From an uncultured Chlorobiaceae bacterium (GTDB lineage Bacteria; Bacteroidota; Chlorobiia; Chlorobiales; Chlorobiaceae): 35,107 bases of DNA. Made by a program: the position numbers and the translations under genes. The notes beneath the pieces were generated by a model. It was not told where the DNA came from. It did no database searches and saw only the letters and a program-made list of their open reading frames with translations. Position 1 is the first letter of the stretch. Each line of letters opens with the position of its first letter. The DNA lies in contig CAJAOR010000091.1 of assembly GCA_903942355.1 (NCBI GenBank), forward strand, positions 1 through 35,107, in the 5' to 3' direction. Positions 16,911 through 25,041 of this stretch are shown here, piece after piece.

Positions 16911-18113
16911 ATGAGTAAGGAAAAAATTGCAATAGCCTATTCCGGCGGACTTGATACCTCCATCATGATCAAGTGGCTCAAAGACAAATATGATGCCGAT
17001 ATTGTTGCTGTTACCGGCAATTTGGGCCAGCAGAAAGAGATTGAAAACCTTGAGTCGAAAGCAATCTCGACCGGGGCCTCAAAATTCCAGTTTGTTGATC
17101 TGCGCAAGGAGTTTGTTGAAGAGTACATCTGGCGTGCACTCAAGGCCGGAGCCCTTTATGAAGATGTTTACCCGCTTGCAACCGCACTTGGACGCCCCCT
17201 GCTTGCAAAAGCGATTGTTGATGCCGCCCTCGCTGAAGGATGCACCATGCTCGCCCACGGCTGCACCGGAAAAGGAAACGACCAGGTCCGCTTTGAAGTC
17301 ACCTTCGCCTCCCTTGCTCCGCACCTCAAGGTGCTTGCTCCCCTGCGTGAATGGGAGTTCAAATCCAGGGAAGCTGAAATTGCCTATGCCCTTGAGCACA
17401 ATATTCCTGTATCTGCCACAAAGAAAAGCCCCTACTCCATTGACGAGAACATCTGGGGAATCAGCATTGAGTGCGGTGTGCTTGAAGATCCAATGGTTGC
17501 ACCTCCTGAAGATGCCTATCAGATCACAACCTCGCCTGAAAATGCACCATCCACTCCTGCAGTTGTAGAGATCGAATTTGAAAAAGGCATTCCGGTCTCT
17601 CTTGACGGCAAAAAGATGAGCGGGCTTGACCTCATCATCCGCCTCAACGAAATCGGCGCAGCCAATGGCGTCGGACGTCTCGACATGATTGAGAACCGTG
17701 TGGTCGGCATCAAGTCACGCGAGATCTATGAAGCTCCTGCAGCCACCATTCTGCACTTCGCACACCGCGAACTGGAACGCCTTACGCTCGAAAAATCAGT
17801 CTTCCAGTACAAGAAGAATATCAGCCAGGACTACGCAAACATCATCTATAACGGACTCTGGTTCTCGCCAATGAGAAAGGCGCTCGATGCCTTTGTGGAT
17901 GAAACACAGCTCCCGGTAACCGGTCTTGTCCGCCTCAAGCTGTACAAGGGTGGTGTTACCCTGCTTGGTCGCAACTCCCCTTACTCGCTCTACAACGAGG
18001 AGCTTGCCACCTACACCGAAGCCGATACCTTCAACCACAAGGCCGCAGCAGGCTTTATCCACCTTTACGGACTTGGCTTGAAAACCTACAGCGAAGTACA
18101 CTCCGCAAAATAA
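16911..18113 (+). CDS. argG: Argininosuccinate synthase
   Basis: ArgG joins citrulline and aspartate with ATP to make argininosuccinate. The 400-aa product starts with the PP-loop ATP-pyrophosphatase motif [15 protein letters not shown] at residues 8-22. Further family blocks follow: [20 protein letters not shown] (citrulline/aspartate site), [60 protein letters not shown]-like and [17 protein letters not shown]. The length is that of the standard type I enzyme. Codon use fits its neighbours. A GC-rich hairpin 20 bases after the stop codon may end transcription here, which would leave argH with its own promoter. Confidence 0.97.
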   Translation: MSKEKIAIAYSGGLDTSIMIKWLKDKYDADIVAVTGNLGQQKEIENLESKAISTGASKFQFVDLRKEFVEEYIWRALKAGALYEDVYPLATALGRPLLAKAIVDAALAEGCTMLAHGCTGKGNDQVRFEVTFASLAPHLKVLAPLREWEFKSREAEIAYALEHNIPVSATKKSPYSIDENIWGISIECGVLEDPMVAPPEDAYQITTSPENAPSTPAVVEIEFEKGIPVSLDGKKMSGLDLIIRLNEIGAANGVGRLDMIENRVVGIKSREIYEAPAATILHFAHRELERLTLEKSVFQYKKNISQDYANIIYNGLWFSPMRKALDAFVDETQLPVTGLVRLKLYKGGVTLLGRNSPYSLYNEELATYTEADTFNHKAAAGFIHLYGLGLKTYSEVHSAK

Positions 18114-18132
18114 GAGCGCCATTCAGAGCAGT

Positions 18133-18165
18133 CGCGCAGGCCATTTTTCCCCCCAGGCCTGCGCG
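18133..18165 (+). terminator. GC-rich hairpin after argG, probable terminator
   Basis: A perfect 10-bp stem, cgcgcaggcc (18133-18142) and ggcctgcgcg (18156-18165), with a 13-base loop starts 20 bases past the argG stop. The following sequence (tttgttatcc) has only a short U run, so it may be a weak or assisted terminator. It would separate argG from argH and also closes the decayed receiver fragment on the other strand. Confidence 0.6.
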
Positions 18166-18181
18166 TTTGTTATCCCCACTG

Positions 18182-18346
18182 TTAAAGCACCCTTGAGACC
18201 AACAGAAGTTTTTTTCCAGATCGCATCCGTTCATTTCGGGCATGACAACATCGCCTAAAAAGCAGGTCAATGCTCCCCTCGTGTTCTTCGGCAAGCAGGA
18301 TTGCCTGGCTGGGGGTCGCGGCCGTGAGTGCCGTGCAGGATAAACT
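18182..18346 (-). pseudogene. Decayed response-regulator receiver domain fragment
   Basis: On the minus strand, one frame reads SLSCTALTAATPSQAILLAEEHEGSIDLLF (18346-18257) and the next frame continues DVVMPEMNGCDLEK (18252-18211), after which the first frame resumes with KLLLVSRVL and a stop at 18184-18182. Joined, this matches the middle of a CheY-like receiver of the kind fused to hybrid histidine kinases, including the phospho-acceptor Asp in the DVVMPEMNG motif. One extra base in tttaggcgat and one missing A in the gaaaaaaactt run explain the two shifts. The beginning (acidic pair) and the end (SGY and KPF motifs) are missing. The 133-codon frame 18055-18456 in the track catches only the second piece. 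Two shifts and two missing ends make it non-functional. It fills the 300-base argG-argH gap. Confidence 0.75.
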
Positions 18347-18445
18347 GGAGAAACTCTTTTTGCGGGTCGCACCGTCATGCCCAAAGCAATACGATAAAAT
18401 TTATTATTTTGCGGCACTTTGAATCCTATAACAACTGATATTCTT

Positions 18446-19828
18446 ATGAGCAGCAAGAAAGAATTACTTTGGCAGAGTAGATTTTCATTACCCTTTGACC
18501 GCGATGCACTCCTGTTCTCGTCATCGGTTCATGTCGACAAAAAGCTCTACCGTGAGGATATTCAGGGCTCAATTGCCCACGTCACCATGCTTGCTGAGGA
18601 GCATATCGTCAGCGTTGAAGAAGCGGCCCAGATTATTGCAGGACTCAGGGAGATTGAGGAGGAACTTTCGGGGGGGACTCTGCAGCCTCATTGGGAGGAC
18701 GAGGATATTCATACGGTTATCGAAAACAGGCTGAAGGAAAAGATAGGAGCCGTCGCCGGCAAGCTGCACTCCGGCAGAAGCCGTAATGATCAGGTTGCAA
18801 CCGACACCCGTCTTTATATGCGCCGGCAGATTACCGATCTTCAGGAAGCTCTCGGGGGGCTTTTGAAGGTTCTTGTCGAAAAAGCGGAGAGCTACCACGA
18901 AACCATCATCTTCGGCTATACGCATCTGCAGCGTGCCCAGCCTATTTCGGCGGGCCATTACTACCTTGCGTGGTTCAACATGTTTATCCGTGACCGCCAG
19001 CGCCTCCAGGATCTCATGAAAAGGGTCAATATCTCCCCTCTCGGAGCGGCAGCCTTCGCCGGCAGCACCCTGCCGCTCAATGCAAAAAGAACGGCTGTGC
19101 TGCTTGGCTTTGATGATCTTTTTTCTAACAGTATTGATGCGGTCAGCGATCGCGACATCGTCATTGAGTTCATCTCCGACTGCTCCATGATCATGATGCA
19201 CCTCTCCCGGTTTGCTGAAGATCTGATTCTCTGGAGCTCTTATGAATTCGGTTATCTTGAAATCAGCGATGCCTTCGCCACTGGCTCATCAATCATGCCA
19301 CAGAAAAAAAATGCCGATATTGCAGAGCTGGTGAGGGGTAAAACAGGGCGGGTGTACGGCAATCTTATGGCTATGCTGACCATCATGAAGGGGCTGCCTC
19401 TCTCCTATAACCGTGACATGCAGGAAGACAAGCAGCCACTCTTTGACAGTGCTGAAACGGCAATCAACAGTGTCACCATCTTTACCAAACTGCTTCTGCA
19501 TACCTCACTCAGAGAGGAGCGTCTGGCAAAACTGACCGGAGAAGATCTCAGCCTTGCCACTGAAATAGCTGAATATCTGGTGAGCCGTCAGATTCCTTTC
19601 CGCGATGCTCACCGCATTACCGGTAAAATTGTTACCTGGAGCATCGCTTCTGAAATTACCCTGCCAAATATCCCGATAGAAAAATTCAGGGAGTTCTGTG
19701 AGGCTATTGACCCGGATATCTACGATTGTCTTAAAGCGTACGCCAGTGTGAACTCAAAAAAAACACATGGCAGCTGTTCATTTGACTCGGTTGCACTCCA
19801 GATCGAACAGGCAAAAAAAGAGCTCTAA
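18446..19828 (+). CDS. argH: Argininosuccinate lyase
   Basis: ArgH splits argininosuccinate into arginine and fumarate, the last step of the pathway. It is a 460-aa member of the fumarase/aspartase superfamily. The superfamily signature [20 protein letters not shown] holds the catalytic serine loop. [38 protein letters not shown] (general acid/base histidine region) and [16 protein letters not shown] are the other conserved blocks. The track begins at a TTG (18419); I prefer the ATG at 18446 ([15 protein letters not shown]), whose LWQSRF corresponds to the usual N-terminal LWGGRF. The odd feature is its separation from argG by 330 bases holding a hairpin and a dead receiver fragment, so it may have its own promoter. 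Confidence 0.96.
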   Translation: MSSKKELLWQSRFSLPFDRDALLFSSSVHVDKKLYREDIQGSIAHVTMLAEEHIVSVEEAAQIIAGLREIEEELSGGTLQPHWEDEDIHTVIENRLKEKIGAVAGKLHSGRSRNDQVATDTRLYMRRQITDLQEALGGLLKVLVEKAESYHETIIFGYTHLQRAQPISAGHYYLAWFNMFIRDRQRLQDLMKRVNISPLGAAAFAGSTLPLNAKRTAVLLGFDDLFSNSIDAVSDRDIVIEFISDCSMIMMHLSRFAEDLILWSSYEFGYLEISDAFATGSSIMPQKKNADIAELVRGKTGRVYGNLMAMLTIMKGLPLSYNRDMQEDKQPLFDSAETAINSVTIFTKLLLHTSLREERLAKLTGEDLSLATEIAEYLVSRQIPFRDAHRITGKIVTWSIASEITLPNIPIEKFREFCEAIDPDIYDCLKAYASVNSKKTHGSCSFDSVALQIEQAKKEL

Positions 19829-19846
19829 TCTTTCATAGGTTGCATT

Positions 19847-19866
19847 CCCCGCTGCTTGCGGCGGGG
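19847..19866. terminator. Hairpin between convergent argH and prc, possible terminator
   Basis: Arms ccccgc (19847-19852) and gcgggg (19861-19866), with an 8-base loop, sit in the 56-base gap between the convergent ends of argH and the first protease gene. No good U-tract follows on either strand, so termination activity is uncertain. Confidence 0.4.
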
Positions 19867-19884
19867 AGTTTGCTCTTCAAATCT

Positions 19885-21921
19885 TCAGTTTTTCCCCTGC
19901 CCCTCCTCAATCGCAGCCAGATCGGCAACAACTGCTGCCGACTCGTTAAGCACCGCATCCTTGCTCAGCTCTTTGGCGGTATCCGGCTCCTTAATCCACT
20001 GCTTCTCAATCTTTTTTAGTGTCTCTGTTTCAGATTTTACGGCTGAATCCTCAAGCGATACGGCCTTCTTTTTGCGGATCTGGTCAAGAGCTGCCATATC
20101 TTGCAGATAGCTCTGGTAGAGAGGATCTTTCGTTGACCGTTCAAGAAATTTTTGCCTGATCACGTTGATCTTTTCGGGAGTTACCTCTGCGCCTGGCTTA
20201 TAGAATGATGGGGTGATGGTGCTCCATGGCAGACTGCTGGTATAGGTATCCTCACCGATTCTTGCCGTGTCGATCATAGATGGCATCGTAATGTCTGCCT
20301 CTACCCCCTTATGCTGGGTGCTGCCTCCGGAGATCCGGTAAAACTTGGCTATAGTCAGTTTTATCTCTCCAAGCTCAGGCAGTTTCCCTTCTAAACCACC
20401 TGACCTTGTGAGTTTAATGAGGCTTTGAACGGTTCCCTTCCCGAATGTCCGCTCGCCGATGATAACGCCGCGATTGTAATCCTGGATGGCCGCAGCAAAA
20501 ATTTCGGATGCAGAGGCGCTGTACCGGTTAACCAGTACGGCAAGCGGCCCGCTGTATTGTTCCCTGCTGTCTTCGTCCTTCAGTACCGTTTTTCCGCCTG
20601 CTGCGTTGCTGATCTGGACGACTGGCCCGCTTGGAATAAAGAGTCCGGTAACACTGACAGACTCTTCGAGCGAACCGCCTCCATTATCGCGCAGATCAAT
20701 AACAATGCCGTCGACATGCTCCTGATTGAGCTCTTCCAAAATACGGGCTACATCTCGGCTTGTGCTGTTGTAATTGCCGGTATTCTGCTGCTCGCCTTCA
20801 AAATCAAGGTAAAATGAAGGGATGGTAATGATTCCGATTTTCTTTCCATTCAGCAGGATAATGCTTTTCTTTGCAGCCTGTTCGAGCAAGTTGACCTTGT
20901 CGCGCATGAGTTCGACAATTTTTTCCGGTCCCCTTCCGCCCTGGCTTGCCGGGATGATTTTAAGGCGAACAAGAGTACCTTTCTTTCCCCGAATCAGCTT
21001 GACAACATCATTGATTCTCCATCCTGATACATCTGCAAAAGCGGTTCTCCCCTGAGCGACACCGACAATTTTATCCCCTTTTTTCAGGGCATTGCTTTTA
21101 AATGCCGGACCTCCCGCAATAAGCTCATTCACAACGGTATACTCCCCTTCAGTTTGCAGTTTGGCGCCGATTCCCTCAAGTGAACGGCTCATGTCGATCT
21201 GGAAGTTTTGATACTCATCCGGTGAGAAATAGCTTGTATGGGGATCAAACGATGTTGTCAGGGCATAGGTATAGGCATGAAAAGCATCTTCCGGCTTCTG
21301 GCGGTTCAAAAGGGTCAGCCGGCTGGTAAAGCTTTTTGCAAGCACTCGCCGAATGCTTTTGTTGCTTTCTTTGGAATATTTAAGGTTGAGCCACTGATAT
21401 TTAAGCTCTTTTGTCCACAGGTCGGTAAGCTGACGCTGGTCGGCCGGCCATGGGTCGCTCTTGCGGTCAAGATCAAGGGTTTCCGGTATTGAAAAATTAA
21501 GATGCACGGTGTCAGCAGCGGCCTTCATATACCGCATTTTCTCTTTGGCGCGCTTGAGGAAAAGGTTATAGATGTCGAATCCGGCAGTTGCATTGCCTGC
21601 AAGAAATTCATCATCAAGCTTGGTGCCGTACATCTTGCGGAGGCCCTCAACATCACTTGCTGTAAAATAGCTTTTGCTGCCGTCAAGATTATCAATATAA
21701 CGGTTGAAAATCTGCTGCGACAGAGAGTCATTGACCGCCACCTTGCGATAATGGTTCTGCAAGAGGTACTTGCTGATGTAGATTCCTGCCTCCCTTTCTG
21801 CAGCAGTCGGCTTGAGGGCCGTCAGTGCTTGCGACGAAGCCGGTTCATGGCTCTTTGCCGCCAAGAGCGGGGACGTGCTTCCCAATACGACCATTAAGAG
21901 CAGCAGACTTTTTTTAAGCAT
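19885..21921 (-). CDS. Carboxy-terminal (tail-specific) protease, S41 family, copy 1
   Basis: A 678-aa Prc/Tsp-type periplasmic protease, close in length to E. coli Prc (682 aa). A cleavable signal peptide is visible (MLKKSLLLLMVVLGSTSPLLAA). An N-terminal helical domain (about 35-240) precedes a PDZ domain (about 240-330, LEGIGAKLQ ... GGPAFKSNALKKGDKIVGV). The S41 core follows, with VIDLRDNGGGSLEESVSVTGLF near 407. The Ser-Lys pair is Ser470 (NRYSASASEIFA) and Lys495 (TFGKGTVQS), 25 residues apart as in Prc; Asp481 matches the E. coli third site. A charged C-terminal region of about 150 residues completes it. The enzyme degrades or trims envelope proteins from the C-terminus. It is a close paralogue of the gene at 22808-24880. 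The symbol prc (or ctpA) would be reasonable. Confidence 0.93.
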   Translation of the reverse strand: MLKKSLLLLMVVLGSTSPLLAAKSHEPASSQALTALKPTAAEREAGIYISKYLLQNHYRKVAVNDSLSQQIFNRYIDNLDGSKSYFTASDVEGLRKMYGTKLDDEFLAGNATAGFDIYNLFLKRAKEKMRYMKAAADTVHLNFSIPETLDLDRKSDPWPADQRQLTDLWTKELKYQWLNLKYSKESNKSIRRVLAKSFTSRLTLLNRQKPEDAFHAYTYALTTSFDPHTSYFSPDEYQNFQIDMSRSLEGIGAKLQTEGEYTVVNELIAGGPAFKSNALKKGDKIVGVAQGRTAFADVSGWRINDVVKLIRGKKGTLVRLKIIPASQGGRGPEKIVELMRDKVNLLEQAAKKSIILLNGKKIGIITIPSFYLDFEGEQQNTGNYNSTSRDVARILEELNQEHVDGIVIDLRDNGGGSLEESVSVTGLFIPSGPVVQISNAAGGKTVLKDEDSREQYSGPLAVLVNRYSASASEIFAAAIQDYNRGVIIGERTFGKGTVQSLIKLTRSGGLEGKLPELGEIKLTIAKFYRISGGSTQHKGVEADITMPSMIDTARIGEDTYTSSLPWSTITPSFYKPGAEVTPEKINVIRQKFLERSTKDPLYQSYLQDMAALDQIRKKKAVSLEDSAVKSETETLKKIEKQWIKEPDTAKELSKDAVLNESAAVVADLAAIEEGQGKN

Positions 21922-21939
21922 TGTCTTGTAGAGATAATC

Positions 21940-22458
21940 TTATGAGTAAACCCAAACGGAGGCTGGGGGGAAATTTTTCATGACAAACCGCGATCTTACC
22001 TTGCTCTGAAAATCAACTTCATCAAGAGGATTATTGAGGCCATAGGTGTACATGACGCACCACTTGAGCAAACCGCTACGGTAAAGTGCCGCAACAAGAG
22101 GAATAAATGATGTCTTGAACGGGTTGTTGATAAGAGGAATTGAAAGCACCAGTCCGAACCCCTCGTCAACTTTCTTCAACTGCTCCAGTGCACATGAGTT
22201 GACGGTCTTCAAATGAGGATAATTTTGCCGGAGCAAGGCACAAAATTCTTTATCGATTTCAACCAGTAATGGATTCAAACTTGAAATATGCTTGGTGATT
22301 GCTCCGGTACCAGCACCGATCTCAATAACGGAAGTCTTATCTAACTCTTTTATTGAATTGAACATAGCCTTAGCCAGAAACTCTGATGAAGGCATGACTG
22401 AACCAATGCTTTTTGGGTTTTTCAAATATTTTTTAAGAAACAGTATCTCTTTGCGCAT
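21940..22458 (-). CDS. SAM-dependent methyltransferase, phospholipid N-methyltransferase-like
   Basis: A 172-aa class I methyltransferase, probably of the PmtA-like (phospholipid N-methyltransferase / rRNA-dimethylase-related) group. The N-terminal KNPKSIGSVMPSSEFLAKAM is characteristic of that group. Motif I is VIEIGAGTGAITKHI (about 44-58), the acidic end of strand 2 is LVEIDKEFC, and the motif IV region is LVLSIPLINNPF, where PmtA-type enzymes have an 'S-xx-P' segment. Such proteins methylate phosphatidylethanolamine, but for this one the substrate is not shown. The length is a little below the usual 190-200 aa, and the C-terminus (RFVMKNFPPASVWVYS) ends directly after the last strand. It lies between tatA and protease copy 1, with 20 and 18 bases on each side, so all may be co-transcribed. 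Confidence 0.72.
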   Translation of the reverse strand: MRKEILFLKKYLKNPKSIGSVMPSSEFLAKAMFNSIKELDKTSVIEIGAGTGAITKHISSLNPLLVEIDKEFCALLRQNYPHLKTVNSCALEQLKKVDEGFGLVLSIPLINNPFKTSFIPLVAALYRSGLLKWCVMYTYGLNNPLDEVDFQSKVRSRFVMKNFPPASVWVYS

Positions 22459-22478
22459 GTAAATCTTGTACCTGATTT

Positions 22479-22694
22479 TTAAGTTTTTTTGTTAGTCGAA
22501 GCACCCTCTTCCTCTTTCGTGGCTGCTGTATCAACAGCTTTATTGAATTCGTTTTCAAGATCAGCTTGTGCTTTTTTGAATTCTTTCATCCCTTTGCCAA
22601 GCCCTCTGGCCAATTCCGGAAGCTTTGAAGGGCCAAAAAATAACAGAACAACAAACAGGATGAGCAACAGTTCCTGACCACCGAGACCAAACAT
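22479..22694 (-). CDS. tatA: Sec-independent (Tat) translocase subunit TatA
   Basis: A 71-aa TatA/E family protein. A short N-terminal membrane helix (about 5-21, [17 protein letters not shown]) is followed by the hinge [20 protein letters not shown], the family signature, and a charged amphipathic/acidic tail ending [11 protein letters not shown]. TatA forms the pore that moves folded proteins across the inner membrane with TatC. No tatC or tatB is in view, so the gene is an orphan here, as is usual for scattered tat genes in this phylum. A good Shine-Dalgarno (gggag, about 10 bases before the ATG) is visible on the minus strand. It lies between the two Prc paralogues, after a 113-base gap that should hold its promoter. 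Confidence 0.93.
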   Translation of the reverse strand: MFGLGGQELLLILFVVLLFFGPSKLPELARGLGKGMKEFKKAQADLENEFNKAVDTAATKEEEGASTNKKT

Positions 22695-22807
22695 GGTAAT
22701 TGTCTCCCAAGTTTAAATTATCAATAGGTTACCAAGTAAAATAGTGCATTATCGTTTATACACATTGAAATTAATACGCGATTGGCCTGATTTTCTTTCA
22801 ATAAGAC

Positions 22808-24880
22808 TTAATTCAACGAAGGCAACGTTCTCGTGATGGTGTGTCTTTGGGTTGCCTTAAATTCAGCCAGGTCAGAAACAACTGCAGCCGTCTGGTTGAG
22901 CAGCACATCCCTGTTCTGGCTTTTGGTCGAATCCGGATCCAGCACCCACCGCTTTTCAATCTGTTTTATCCGCTCTATTTCCGATTTAAAGGATGAATCC
23001 TGCAATGATACCGCCTTTTTTTTGCGAATCTGGTTCAAGGTATGCAGGTCACGCAGGTAGTTCTGGTACATACGATTTTTCAATGAACGTTCCTGCTGTT
23101 TTTGACGGAGCAGAGCGATCTCCACCGGACTGACCTCTGCGGTCGGACGATAAAACGAGCGTGAAATGGTGCTCCATGGCAGACTGCTGGTATAGGTATC
23201 CTCTCCAACCACAGAGGTGTCAATCATTGACGGCATGACAATGTCGGGGACAACCCCTTTATGCTGGGTGCTGCCTCCGGAAATCCGATAAAATTTTGCA
23301 ACAGTAAGCTTGATTTCTCCAAGTTCGGGCTGTTTTGCAAAAAATGAAAATGGCCTGAGCTCGGAAAGTTTTTTGAGGCTTTGAACGGTGCCCTTGCCGA
23401 ACGTTCGCTCGCCGATAATAACACCGCGACCGTAATCCTGGATTGCTGCTGCAAATATTTCGGAGGCAGAGGCGCTGTAACGGTTGACAAGTACAGCAAG
23501 CGGTCCATTGTAAAGAACCCTGCGGTCTTCGTCCCTGAGTACCATTTTCCCCCCTGTTGAGTTGCTGATCTGAACAACTGGTCCGGTTGGGATAAAAAGA
23601 CCGGTAACATTCACCGACTCTTCAAGCGAACCTCCTCCATTATCACGGAGATCAATAACAACGCCGTCAACATGCTCTGTATTGAGTTCATTCAGAATAC
23701 GGGTGACATCACGGCTTGTGCTGTTGTAATTGCCGGTGTTCTGTTGCTGGCCTTCAAAATCAAGGTAAAACGAAGGAATGGTAATAACACCGATTTTTTC
23801 TCCGTTCTGCAGAAGAACACTTTTCTTTGCAGCCTGTTCCTGCAGGTCAACCTTGTCGCGCAGCAGCATGACAATTTTTGCCGGGCCACGTCCAGCCTGA
23901 CTGGCAGGAAGGATTTTCAAGCGAACGACGGTGTTTTTCTTTCCCCGAATCAGTTTTACCACATCATTGATTCTCCAGCCCGATACATCAACAATTTCTG
24001 CGGTCCGCCCCTGACCAACACCGATAATTTTATCCCCTTTTTTCAGGGAGTTGCTTTTAAATGCCGGCCCTCCCGGAATAATCTCATTAACAACGGTATA
24101 CTCGTTCTCGGTCTGCAGTTTAGCCCCTATTCCCTCGAGCGAACGGCTCATGTCAATCTGAAAGTTCTGATACTCGTCTGCAGAAAAATAGTTCGTATGA
24201 GGGTCAAACGACGTTGTCAGAGCATAGGTGTATGCCTGGAAAGCATCTTCCGGCTTTTGGCGGTTCAAAAGGTTCAGCCGGTTCGAAAAGCTTTTTGCAA
24301 GGGCTTCACGTATGTTCTTGCCATTTTCCCCGGAATATTTCAAATTGAGCCACTGGTATTTCAGCTCTTTTTTCCACAACTCGTTAAGCTCCCGCCTGTC
24401 GGCAGGCCATGAGTCTGCCTTGCGGTCAAGGTCAAGGGTTTCCGGTATTGAAAAGTTGAAACGAACGGTATCGGCGGTTGCCTTCATATACCGCATTTTT
24501 TCTTTAGCCCGCTTGAGAAAAAAATTATAAACGCCAAATCCCGCATTCGCCTTGCCGGCAAGAAATTCACCACCAATACGGTTTCCATAAACATGCCTGA
24601 TGCTTTCAACCTCGCTTGCTACAAAATAGCTTTTGCTGCCATCCAGATTATCGATGTAGCGATTGAGTATCTGCTGAGAAAGAGAATCATTGACCGATAT
24701 CTTTCTGTAGTGGTTCTGCAGAAGATATTGACTGAGATATTTGCTGGCCTCCTCCTCGGCTGCTGTCGGACGGAGAGTAACGACCTGTACGGCAGGAGAG
24801 GAAGTCCCTGCATATATTGCAAATACCGGTACAGTACTTCCCAATGCGGCAATCATGAGAAGCAGATTTTTTCTAAGCAT
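22808..24880 (-). CDS. Carboxy-terminal (tail-specific) protease, S41 family, copy 2
   Basis: A 690-aa paralogue of the 678-aa protease at 19885-21921, with the same order: signal peptide (MLRKNLLLMIAALGSTVPVFA), helical N-domain, PDZ (about 240-332), S41 core with VIDLRDNGGGSLEESVNVTGLF, catalytic Ser471 (NRYSASASEIFA), Asp482 and Lys496 (TFGKGTVQS), and a charged C-terminal domain. Nothing needed for activity is missing, so both copies look functional. The main differences are an insert after the catalytic lysine (LSELRPFSFFAKQPELGE, where copy 1 has a glycine-rich stretch) and the last 20 residues (TQRHTITRTLPSLN). Nucleotide similarity is high in patches, with a 38-base identical block. 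It diverges from fba and is the first gene of the minus-strand group protease-tatA-methyltransferase-protease. Confidence 0.93.
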   Translation of the reverse strand: MLRKNLLLMIAALGSTVPVFAIYAGTSSPAVQVVTLRPTAAEEEASKYLSQYLLQNHYRKISVNDSLSQQILNRYIDNLDGSKSYFVASEVESIRHVYGNRIGGEFLAGKANAGFGVYNFFLKRAKEKMRYMKATADTVRFNFSIPETLDLDRKADSWPADRRELNELWKKELKYQWLNLKYSGENGKNIREALAKSFSNRLNLLNRQKPEDAFQAYTYALTTSFDPHTNYFSADEYQNFQIDMSRSLEGIGAKLQTENEYTVVNEIIPGGPAFKSNSLKKGDKIIGVGQGRTAEIVDVSGWRINDVVKLIRGKKNTVVRLKILPASQAGRGPAKIVMLLRDKVDLQEQAAKKSVLLQNGEKIGVITIPSFYLDFEGQQQNTGNYNSTSRDVTRILNELNTEHVDGVVIDLRDNGGGSLEESVNVTGLFIPTGPVVQISNSTGGKMVLRDEDRRVLYNGPLAVLVNRYSASASEIFAAAIQDYGRGVIIGERTFGKGTVQSLKKLSELRPFSFFAKQPELGEIKLTVAKFYRISGGSTQHKGVVPDIVMPSMIDTSVVGEDTYTSSLPWSTISRSFYRPTAEVSPVEIALLRQKQQERSLKNRMYQNYLRDLHTLNQIRKKKAVSLQDSSFKSEIERIKQIEKRWVLDPDSTKSQNRDVLLNQTAAVVSDLAEFKATQRHTITRTLPSLN

Positions 24881-24929
24881 TCTTGTGCGTGATGATTTAA
24901 AGGGTTAATGGCAGCATGTCAAGCTGTTC

Positions 24930-24958
24930 TTGAATAAGAAAGCAAATATCTATATATT
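24930..24958 (+). promoter_or_regulatory. fba: Candidate sigma-70 promoter for fba
   Basis: TTGAAT (24930-24935) and TATATT (24953-24958) with a 17-base spacer lie 84 bases before the aldolase ATG. The -10 matches consensus at five of six positions and the -35 at four. This is the best promoter-like pair I found in the window. Confidence 0.42.
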
Positions 24959-25041
24959 AAAATTCATTCGATGGATTTTTACCGGCAGTCATCTTGAGGA
25001 AAAAATACCGCATATAATAATAAATAAAAGAAAAGCTTTCA

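Noticed and set aside
18055-18456. 133-codon minus-strand ORF between argG and argH as a real gene
   Set aside because: It overlaps the ends of argG and argH, and only its middle (DVVMPEMNG) is protein-like. The rest is read from the wrong frame of the decayed receiver, so it is a pseudogene piece, not a gene.
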